DNA of 6,370 nt, taken from positions 1 to 6,370 of the forward strand of contig JACQUS010000313.1 of the NCBI GenBank assembly GCA_016210125.1, in the 5' to 3' direction. The notes beneath the pieces were generated by a model. It made no database searches, had not been told where the DNA came from, and saw only the letters and a list, made by a program, of their open reading frames with translations. Shown here one piece after another: positions 1 through 4,602 of this stretch (its first letter is position 1; each line of letters starts with the position of its first letter). The stretch comes from Chloroflexota bacterium. GTDB lineage: Bacteria; Chloroflexota; UBA6077; FW602-bin22; JACQUS01. Made by a program: the position numbers and the translations under genes.

Positions 1-1112
1 GCACGCGCGGCCCGGCGCACGCCGCTCCGGCGCCGATCTACCCGGCGCGGCAGCCGGGTGCGCGGCCCTACAATCGCGCCGCGCTGTTCAGCGAGCTGAA
101 CCGCAACAAGCGCGGCCTGGCGCTCGACCTGCGCCGGCCGGCCGCGGTGGCGCTGCTGCGCGACCTCGCGGCCCGCGCCGACGTGCTCGTCGAGAGCTTC
201 AGTCCGCGCGTCCTGCCGAGCTGGGGGCTGGATGACACCGCCCTCGCGCGCCTTAACCCGCGCTTGGTCGTCGTGCACATGCCGGCCTTCGGCTCGTGCG
301 GCCCATACCGCGACGCCGTGGCCCTCGGCAGCGGCCTCGACCTAATGACCGGCCTGGCCGGCGTCACTGGGCAGCCGGGGCCGCCGCTGCTGGCCGGCGT
401 GGCCCTCCCCGACCCGGTCGCCGGGGCCACCGCGGCCCTGGCGACACTGGCCGCGCTGCGCTGGCGCGAGCGCAGCGGCCACGGCCTGCGCGTCGAGGTC
501 GCGCAGTGGGAGGCGGCCCTCCAGCTCGTCGGCCCGTGGCTGATCGCCGGCGTCCCCGCGCCACGGTCGCCGGCCGATCTCGACCCGCCGGCCGCGCCAC
601 GCGGGGTCTACCCGTGCCGTGGCCGCGACACGTGGCTGGCGCTGGCGGTTCAGAGCGTCAGCGAATGGGCGTCGCTCTGCGCGGCCCTCGGCGCGCCGGA
701 CCTCGCGGCCGACCCGCGCTTCGCCAGCGCCGCCGACCGCGCGCAGCACGGGGCGGCGCTCGAGGTGGCGCTCGCCGCGCGCACGCGGCTGTGCAACCGC
801 TTCGCGCTCGCCGCCAAGCTCCAGCGGGCCGGCGTCGCCGCCGGCGTCGTCCGCCGGCCGGCCGACGTGGCGCGCGACGCGCAGCTCGACGCGCGCGGCT
901 TCTTTTTAGAGATCAGCCACCGGGAGGCCGGGACGCACCGCTACCCCGGCGTGCCCTGGCGCTGCGACGTGTGGCCGGCACCGCCGCGCGCCCCGGCGCC
1001 GTGCTTCGGCGCGCACAATGCCGCCGTCCTGCGCGACTGGCTCGGCCTGGATGCGGCCGACGTGGCGCGCCTCTTGGCGGACGGCGCTCTGGCCGCCGCG
1101 CCGCGGGTGTGA
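1..1112 (+). CDS. CaiB/BaiF-type family III CoA-transferase, N-terminus cut by window edge
   Basis: Family III CoA-transferases move CoA between acyl-CoA and a free carboxylic acid in the cytoplasm. The reading frame is open from base 3, so the gene starts before the window; 369 residues are visible, and roughly the first 40-50 of a typical ~400-residue member are missing. Recognisable family signatures are a LNRNKRGLALDL block (encoded around 100-135), then ADVLVESFSP, NPRLVVVHMPAFGSCGPYRD, and the PDPVAGATAAL segment. The Asp encoded at 411-413 is in the position of the catalytic Asp of this family. The C-terminal half carries the usual RGVYPCRGRDTWLALAV and DPRFASAADR motifs. The gene ends in TGA at 1110-1112. 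The family assignment is firm, but the substrate cannot be read from the sequence and no neighbour in the window fixes the pathway. The GTG at 147 is internal and not the true start, because family sequence continues upstream of it. Confidence 0.93.
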   Translation, partial: TRGPAHAAPAPIYPARQPGARPYNRAALFSELNRNKRGLALDLRRPAAVALLRDLAARADVLVESFSPRVLPSWGLDDTALARLNPRLVVVHMPAFGSCGPYRDAVALGSGLDLMTGLAGVTGQPGPPLLAGVALPDPVAGATAALATLAALRWRERSGHGLRVEVAQWEAALQLVGPWLIAGVPAPRSPADLDPPAAPRGVYPCRGRDTWLALAVQSVSEWASLCAALGAPDLAADPRFASAADRAQHGAALEVALAARTRLCNRFALAAKLQRAGVAAGVVRRPADVARDAQLDARGFFLEISHREAGTHRYPGVPWRCDVWPAPPRAPAPCFGAHNAAVLRDWLGLDAADVARLLADGALAAAPRV

Positions 1113-1147
1113 GCCAGGCCCCGTCCGCGTGCTCGGCTGGCTCGACG

Positions 1148-1156
1148 TGGTATCAT
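1148..1156 (+). promoter_or_regulatory. Possible extended -10 promoter for the tRNA gene
   Basis: TG-N-TATCAT (TG at 1148-1149, hexamer at 1151-1156) matches an extended -10 element and is the only AT-richer patch between the CoA-transferase stop and the tRNA. No convincing -35 box precedes it, and the tRNA lies about 100 bases downstream, so this is a weak call. Confidence 0.25.
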
Positions 1157-1262
1157 CAAGCGGGCACGTCGCCGGCCGCGCTCGGGCGCGGAGGGCAGCC
1201 GCGGGTGGAAGCGGCTGCACACACGATGATGGGGCCGCGAGCCCAAGGCGACGTGATCGAGC

Positions 1263-1336
1263 GGGCCGTTAGCTCAGCATGGTAGAGCAGCCGGCTTTTA
1301 ACCGGAGTGTCGGGGGTTCGAATCCCTCACGGCCCA
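1263..1336 (+). tRNA. trnK: tRNA-Lys (anticodon UUU)
   Basis: A complete 74-nt cloverleaf is visible. The acceptor stem GGGCCGT (1263-1269) pairs perfectly with ACGGCCC (1329-1335), and the discriminator base is A1336. The D stem GCTC/GAGC is at 1272-1275/1285-1288, with GG in the loop. The anticodon stem is 1290-1294/1302-1306 around the loop CTTTTAA, placing anticodon TTT at 1297-1299. The variable loop has 5 nt. The T arm 1312-1316/1324-1328 carries the TTCGAAT loop and one G-U pair. The first anticodon-stem pair is G-A (1290/1306), where G-U or a Watson-Crick pair is expected. The 3' CCA is not encoded: the discriminator is followed by CCG, so CCA must be added by tRNA nucleotidyltransferase. 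It reads lysine AAA/AAG codons. Confidence 0.96.
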
Positions 1337-1351
1337 CCGCGCGCTGCGCGG
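1337..1351. terminator. GC hairpin between convergent tRNA and aminotransferase genes
   Basis: CCGCGC (1337-1342) and GCGCGG (1346-1351) form a perfect 6-bp stem with a GCT loop directly after the tRNA 3' end and 13 bases before the aminotransferase stop on the other strand. There is no T-tract, so it is at best a 3' processing or termination aid, and it could be chance in such GC-rich DNA. Confidence 0.25.
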
Positions 1352-1364
1352 ACGGCTGAAGCTG

Positions 1365-2699
1365 CTAGCCGCCGGCCGAGAGCGGGTGGCGCGCGCCGGC
1401 CGCGGCATCCGCGAGCACGACGGTCGCCCGCGCTAGACCAGTAGCCAGCTCCTGCTCCGTGGCCACTAGCGGCGGGAGCAAACCCAGGACGTTGCCGTAG
1501 TGCCCGGCGCGGTAGACGAGCGCCCCGCCCTCGAAGCAGCGGCTCTGGAGCGTCTTGGCCAGCTCCGGCGCCGGCCGCGTCGTGCCGGGCTCGACGATCT
1601 CGATGCCCCACATAGCGCCGACGCCGCGCACCTCGCCGACGAAGGGCAGCCCGGCGATCTGCTGGCTCCAGGCGCGGATCTGGTCCTCGGTGCGTCGCAC
1701 GTTGCCGAGAATGTCCTGTTGGACCAGGAAGTCGACGCTGGCGACGGCCGCGGCGCAGGCGATGGGGTTGCCCTCGAAGGTCGAGGACTGCGTGCCGCCG
1801 GGCCAGGCAGTCATGACCGCCTCGGTGCCGACGATGCCGGCCACCGGCAGCGTGCCACTCAGGCCCTTGGAAACGATCATGACGTCCGGCGTGACGCCTT
1901 CCCGCTGGCAGCCGAACCAGGCGCCGGTCCGGCCGAAGCCGCAGAAGATCTCGTCGGACACGAGCAGCAGCCCGAAACGGTCGCACAGCGCGCGCAGACC
2001 GCGGAGGAAGCCGGCCGGCGGGACGACCATGCCGCCCACACCCTGCACCGGCTCGACGAAGATCGCCGCCACGGGAGCGAGCCCCGATGCCGGGTTGTCC
2101 AGGGCCTGCTCCAGATAGGCCAAAGTCAGGCGCAGGATGTCTTCCTCGCGCTCCTTCGGCAGGCCGAACGGATTACGGTAGGGATAGGGATAGGCGAAGT
2201 GGTGCGCGCCGATGTTGACCGGGTAGAACGGGTCGCGGTACGAGCGGAAGCCGGTGAGGGCCAGCGCGCCCATCGGTCGCCCGTGGTAGCCGCCCCAGAA
2301 AGCGATGACGTTCTGCCGCCCGGTCGCGTAGCGCACGGCCTTGAGCGCGACCTCGACGGCCTCGCCGCCCGTGGAGGCCAGGTGCACGCGGGTCAGGCTG
2401 GGTGGGGCCAGCGACACGATGCGTTCGATGACGCGGGCCTTCTGCGGCGAGGGCACCAGCGTGCCCGTGTGGAACACGCCGGTGGCGAGCTGTGCCTCGA
2501 TGGCCTGACGGATGGCCTGGTTGCCGTGGCCGGCGTTGCTCACCGCCGAGCCGGACGTGAAGTCGATGTAGTCCACGCCGCGCTCGTCCCAGAGCGTGGC
2601 CCCCTCGCCGCGGGCCCACAGCGGCGGAGTCTCCAGCACTCCGAACTCACGCGCCGCGCGCGAGCTATGCCGGCGCAGAACCTCCAACGGGTCAGACAT
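1365..2699 (-). CDS. Class III PLP-dependent aminotransferase
   Basis: This 444-aa protein belongs to the class-III (omega/4-aminobutyrate/acetylornithine-like) aminotransferases. These cytoplasmic enzymes move an amino group, usually from a terminal amine or beta/gamma-amino acid, to a 2-oxo acid. All key elements are visible: the phosphate-binding STGGEAVEVALK segment (109-120), GGYHGR with the ring-stacking aromatic (136-141), VEPVQGVGG (215-223), LVSDEIFCGFGRTG with Asp249 for the PLP pyridine nitrogen, the Schiff-base Lys278 in IVSKGLSG, and SSTFEGNPIACAAA (305-318) with Thr307 for the phosphate. Length is normal for the family. I chose the ATG at 2699 over the in-frame ATG at 2711, because GGAGGAG sits just upstream of the former and would lie inside the coding sequence of the latter. 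The gene converges on the tRNA and has its own promoter. Substrate is undetermined. Members acting on glutamate-1-semialdehyde, GABA or beta-amino acids are possible. Confidence 0.95.
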   Translation of the reverse strand: MSDPLEVLRRHSSRAAREFGVLETPPLWARGEGATLWDERGVDYIDFTSGSAVSNAGHGNQAIRQAIEAQLATGVFHTGTLVPSPQKARVIERIVSLAPPSLTRVHLASTGGEAVEVALKAVRYATGRQNVIAFWGGYHGRPMGALALTGFRSYRDPFYPVNIGAHHFAYPYPYRNPFGLPKEREEDILRLTLAYLEQALDNPASGLAPVAAIFVEPVQGVGGMVVPPAGFLRGLRALCDRFGLLLVSDEIFCGFGRTGAWFGCQREGVTPDVMIVSKGLSGTLPVAGIVGTEAVMTAWPGGTQSSTFEGNPIACAAAVASVDFLVQQDILGNVRRTEDQIRAWSQQIAGLPFVGEVRGVGAMWGIEIVEPGTTRPAPELAKTLQSRCFEGGALVYRAGHYGNVLGLLPPLVATEQELATGLARATVVLADAAAGARHPLSAGG

Positions 2700-2701
2700 A
2701 T

Positions 2702-2708
2702 CTCCTCC
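2702..2708 (-). promoter_or_regulatory. Shine-Dalgarno GGAGGAG of the aminotransferase
   Basis: On the minus strand GGAGGAG is followed after two bases by the ATG at 2699 (four bases when counted from GGAGG). It decides the start codon against the ATG at 2711, which lies upstream of this SD. Confidence 0.8.
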
Positions 2709-2715
2709 CATATCG

Positions 2716-2754
2716 CCTCTCGGCAGCGCCTCTCGGCCGGGGCGCCGCCGAGAG
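2716..2754 (-). repeat. Direct repeat with competing hairpins in the aminotransferase leader
   Basis: The decamer GCCTCTCGGC occurs twice on the plus strand (2716-2725 and 2728-2737). GCCGAGAG at 2747-2754 is complementary to the last eight bases of either copy. In the leader transcript of the aminotransferase this gives either a perfect 8-bp hairpin with a 9-nt loop (2730-2754) or an alternative pairing with the copy nearer the SD. The repeats are directly visible; a regulatory role is inference. Confidence 0.5.
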
Positions 2755-2780
2755 CACGCGCGACGCTGCGGCTGCGCAGG

Positions 2781-2809
2781 AGCATAGGGTCGGGTCGGGG
2801 CAGTGTCAA
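2781..2809 (-). promoter_or_regulatory. Sigma70-type promoter of the aminotransferase
   Basis: On the minus strand a perfect TTGACA (2809-2804) is followed by 17 bases and TATGCT (2786-2781; 4 of 6 to TATAAT). Transcription would begin near 2774, giving a leader of about 75 nt before the ATG at 2699. Confidence 0.7.
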
Positions 2810-2811
2810 GC

Positions 2812-2841
2812 TTGCAGGCTCCGCGGCGCGTGGTCTTTAAT
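2812..2841 (+). promoter_or_regulatory. Possible divergent promoter for the structured leader / hydrolase gene
   Basis: TTGCAG (2812-2817), an 18-base spacer and TTTAAT (2836-2841; 5 of 6 to TATAAT) sit back to back with the aminotransferase promoter, only two bases from its -35 box. The -35 match is poor (3 of 6). If used, it would transcribe the hairpin-rich region 2848-3095. Confidence 0.3.
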
Positions 2842-2858
2842 GCGACGGTCGCAGCTTG

Positions 2859-2953
2859 CCAGGCTCATTCCGTCTCACCTTGCAGATGGCGGGATGCGTA
2901 CGGGCGCTCCTTGGGATCAGCCCGTACGGGTGCGGAAAAGCGGTATGAGTTGG
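2859..2953 (+). other. Structured non-coding region, possible leader RNA or small RNA
   Basis: An outer stem pairs 2859-2872 (starting CCAGGCTCAT) with 2941-2953 (ending ATGAGTTGG): about 12 pairs, including one G-U, broken by one bulged G and one T-T mismatch. Inside it CACC (2876-2879) can pair with GGTG (2929-2932), directly flanking a perfect 9-bp hairpin CGTACGGGC (2897-2905) / GCCCGTACG (2920-2928) with a 14-nt loop. No protein-like ORF covers the region and it is less GC-rich than the genes around it. I do not recognise a known riboswitch or RNA family. The nested pairing is hand-derived and could be partly chance. Confidence 0.35.
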
Positions 2954-2956
2954 TCG

Positions 2957-2972
2957 TCGCCCCAAGGGGCGA
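2957..2972. repeat. Short inverted repeat TCGCCCC-AA-GGGGCGA
   Basis: A near-palindrome that would form a 6-bp hairpin with a CAAG tetraloop. It lies between the larger folded region and the terminator hairpin. No specific binding-site family is recognised. Confidence 0.4.
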
Positions 2973-2991
2973 GCACCGCGGGACGAAAAGG

Positions 2992-3031
2992 GGAATCCAA
3001 AGGGGGCGAAGCCCCCTTTGGGATCCTTTTT
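2992..3031 (+). terminator. Intrinsic-terminator-like hairpin upstream of the MBL-fold gene
   Basis: CCAAAGGGGGC (2997-3007) and GCCCCCTTTGG (3011-3021) form a perfect 11-bp stem around a GAA loop. It extends outward by a G-T pair, a mismatch and three further pairs (2992-2994/3024-3026), and is followed by TTTTT (3027-3031). Orientation fits termination of rightward transcripts, 65 bases before the start of the rightward hydrolase gene. No rightward protein gene ends just before it, so it would either end a small RNA or act as an attenuator for the hydrolase. GGGGGCGAAGCCCCC-type hairpins can also be dispersed repeats in GC-rich genomes. Confidence 0.6.
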
Positions 3032-3046
3032 GGGGGTGGGGTGGGG
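3020..3046 (+). other. G-rich run with G-quadruplex potential
   Basis: Four G-runs follow one another: 3020-3022, 3032-3036, 3038-3041 and 3043-3046. The last three are separated by single T bases. The first run is also the 3' side of the terminator stem, so a quadruplex and the hairpin would compete. Only the pattern is seen; folding is not shown. Confidence 0.35.
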
Positions 3047-3095
3047 AACCCTGCCAGGGCCATCAAAGTTAGAACTGCAGCGCGGGAGAGAGGCG

Positions 3096-3947
3096 ATGCG
3101 TTACATCTTGCTCGGCACCGGCGGACCGCGCCTTAGCCAGCGCCGCCGCGGCACGGCCCACGTCGTGCTCTTCGACGACGAAGGGCTAATGATCGACTGC
3201 GGCCCGGGTACGACCTATCGCCTCCACGAGGCCGGCGTCGCGGCCGACAGCATCCGCTATCTCTTCCTCACGCACCACCACTACGACCACATCGCCGACT
3301 ATGGCCACTTCGCGCTCACGCGCTGGGACCACACGTCGCAGCCTTCGCCGCTGGACGTCTTCGGCCCACCGAACACCGCGCGCATCACCGATCTGCTGTT
3401 CGGTACGGACGGCGTGTACCACGGCGACATTCTGGCGCGCACCGAGCATCCGATGAGCCAGGGCATCTTCGCCATCCGCGGGGGCAAGCTGCCGCGTCCG
3501 ATGCCCGAGGTGTGGGCGCACGACGTGGCGCAGGGGCTGGTCTTTGAGACCGCGCGGTGGCGCATGCTGGCCGGTCCGGCACGCCACGCCGAGCCGTTCC
3601 TCGTCTGCTACTCCTATCGCCTGGAGACGCCGGAGCGCACGGTCGTCTTCTCCGGCGACTGCGGCGACTATGCGCCTTTGGCCGCGTTCGCGCGCGGCGC
3701 CGATACGCTCATTCACATGTGCACCTGGCCGGACGACGTGCTGGAGCGCTACGGCATGCGCGACTACGCCGGCGGCCCCGGCGCGGCTGGGCAGGCCGCC
3801 GCGGCGGCCGGCGTACGCAAGCTCGTGCTGACGCACGCGCACGCGCCGGCCTGGGACACGCCGGAGGGCATGGCCGAGGCGGTCGCCCAGGCGGCGCGCC
3901 ACTTCGGCGGGGAGATCGTCTTCGCCCAGGACCTGGCCGAGATCTAG
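3096..3947 (+). CDS. MBL-fold metallo-hydrolase (RNase Z/arylsulfatase-like)
   Basis: A 283-aa cytoplasmic protein of the metallo-beta-lactamase fold, without signal peptide or membrane segment. It opens with the strand-loop RYILLGTGGPR (2-12) typical of RNase Z-like members. The metal motif is THHHYDH (59-65), the HxHxDH signature with His60, His62, Asp64 and His65. Further likely ligands are His164 (PARH), Asp188 (VVFSGDCGD) and the terminal LTHAHAP histidines (247/249), enough for a two-metal site. I chose the ATG at 3096, preceded by GGGAGAGAGG, because protein similarity begins there; the open frame upstream to 3018 runs through the terminator hairpin. Substrate is unknown. RNase Z is possible, but such stand-alone members also include arylsulfatase and other small-molecule hydrolases. 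It lies just upstream of the selenoprotein promoter in the same direction, so read-through co-expression is possible. Confidence 0.9.
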   Translation: MRYILLGTGGPRLSQRRRGTAHVVLFDDEGLMIDCGPGTTYRLHEAGVAADSIRYLFLTHHHYDHIADYGHFALTRWDHTSQPSPLDVFGPPNTARITDLLFGTDGVYHGDILARTEHPMSQGIFAIRGGKLPRPMPEVWAHDVAQGLVFETARWRMLAGPARHAEPFLVCYSYRLETPERTVVFSGDCGDYAPLAAFARGADTLIHMCTWPDDVLERYGMRDYAGGPGAAGQAAAAAGVRKLVLTHAHAPAWDTPEGMAEAVAQAARHFGGEIVFAQDLAEI

Positions 3948-3951
3948 GCGC

Positions 3952-3979
3952 TTGACAGTCGCCGCACCGCCGGTACAAT
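3952..3979 (+). promoter_or_regulatory. Near-consensus sigma70 promoter of the selenoprotein operon
   Basis: Perfect TTGACA (3952-3957), a 16-base spacer and TACAAT (3974-3979; 5 of 6). It begins five bases after the hydrolase stop. Transcription would start near 3986, giving a very short leader of about 16 nt before the TTG start at 4002. It is the best promoter match in the window and implies strong, largely constitutive expression. Confidence 0.8.
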
Positions 3980-3989
3980 CGTCCCAACC

Positions 3990-3995
3990 AGGAGG
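3990..3995 (+). promoter_or_regulatory. Shine-Dalgarno AGGAGG deciding a TTG start
   Basis: A perfect AGGAGG lies six bases before TTG at 4002-4004. No ATG or GTG is as well placed, so the SD supports the rare TTG as the initiation codon. Confidence 0.8.
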
Positions 3996-4001
3996 GCGGC
4001 C

Positions 4002-4586
4002 TTGTCGACCCCCTACGTCGAGCTGCTCTCGCCCGCGGGCGTCGCCGAGAGCGCCGAGGTGCCGCTGGCGGCGCGCGTCCCGACGCTCCGGGGGCGGGTC
4101 GTCGGCTTGCTCGACAACTCCAAATCGGGCGGCCAGCCTTTCTTCGACCGGCTGGAGGAGCTGCTGCGGGCCGAGCAGGGCGTGGCCGCCGTCGTGCGCC
4201 GCGCCAAGCTCGCGGCGGCGCTCCCGGCGCCGGACGACATGCTCGAGGCGCTGGCCCGCGGGTGTGATCTGGTCGTCAACGGCATCGCCGATTGAGGCTC
4301 ATGCACGTCGTGGAGTGTCCACGACAGCGTCGAGCTCGAGAAGCGCGGCATCCCCACGGTGACGGTGACGACCGAGGAGTTCCGCGTGCTCTACGGCGTG
4401 GTCTCGTCCAGCCTCGGCCAGCCCGCGCTGCCGACGGTGTTCATCGGCCACCCCATCGTCAGCGTGCCGCACGAGGAGATGCGCGCCCGCGCCGAGCGTG
4501 CCCTGCCGGCTATCGTCGCCCTGGCGACGGACCCGTCTGAGCGCCTGCGCGCCGAGCCGACCGTTCGCCGCGGTGTCCGGGCCTGA
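4002..4586 (+). CDS. UGSC-family selenoprotein, in-frame TGA (Sec98) at 4293-4295
   Basis: Reading TGA 4293-4295 as selenocysteine gives one 194-aa protein with Sec98-Gly-Ser-Cys101, a UxxC redox motif. The upstream half contains GRVVGLLDNSK (31-41) and a helical LEELLR segment. The downstream half continues with TSWSVHDSVELEKRGIPTV (102-120), then TTEEF, GHPIVSVP (149-156) and an Arg/Glu-rich helix. Frame is preserved across the TGA with no indel, and a second gene in the window (6007 onward) has the same TGA-GSC arrangement and downstream protein sequence, so this is recoding and not a broken gene. UGSC-containing proteins are a known prokaryotic selenoprotein group whose biochemical function is, to my knowledge, not established; a thiol/selenol redox role is inferred from UxxC. 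It starts at TTG, is driven by the promoter at 3952, and is followed 16 bases later by a 367-aa gene in the same operon. Without Sec insertion a 97-aa stub results. Confidence 0.92.
4307..4325 (+). promoter_or_regulatory. Bacterial SECIS-like hairpin in the first selenoprotein gene
   Basis: GTCGTGGA (4307-4314) and TCCACGAC (4318-4325) are perfectly complementary around GTG. Aligned with the second gene, the core is CGTGG/CCACG with loop AGTGT starting 18 bases after the TGA. This agrees with the usual rule for bacterial SECIS elements: a stem-loop inside the coding sequence, apical loop about 16-37 nt after the UGA, with a G in the first two loop positions. It would bind SelB with Sec-tRNA. 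Confidence 0.8.
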
Positions 4587-4602
4587 GGCGCGAGGCCCAG
4601 GC

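Noticed and set aside
1110..1112. Possible Sec read-through of the CoA-transferase TGA
   Set aside because: The sequence after it does not resemble a continuation of the family, the protein is already full length at its C-terminus, and no hairpin of SECIS type follows at the right distance.
1263..1365. tRNA-Lys 3' end as an integration (att) site for a mobile element
   Set aside because: No duplicated tRNA 3' segment, integrase or phage-like gene is seen in the window; ordinary metabolic genes flank it.
1500..2840. Long plus-strand open frame antisense to the aminotransferase (446 codons)
   Set aside because: It is the mirror of a strongly conserved aminotransferase in GC-rich DNA; its translation is low-complexity Arg/Ala/Gly/Asp sequence with no family motif.
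2897..3031. CRISPR array or insertion-sequence ends
   Set aside because: The inverted repeats differ from each other, there is no regularly spaced direct repeat, and no transposase or Cas gene lies nearby.
3018..3095. Upstream start of the MBL-fold protein at 3018
   Set aside because: The extra 26 residues are encoded by the terminator T-tract and G-run. The fold begins with RYILLGTGG right after the ATG at 3096, which has an SD.
4002..4586. Interpretation of the TGA at 4293-4295 as a nonsense mutation (pseudogene) or as two separate genes
   Set aside because: The paralogue at 6007 has TGA at the same alignment position followed by the same GSC and conserved residues, and both have a SECIS-like hairpin at equal spacing. 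Independent identical nonsense mutations are implausible.
4498..4602. Upstream GTG starts (4498, 4573) for the 367-aa gene
   Set aside because: They overlap the end of the selenoprotein gene and add compositionally odd sequence. GTG 4603 has a suitable SD and lies just after the previous stop.
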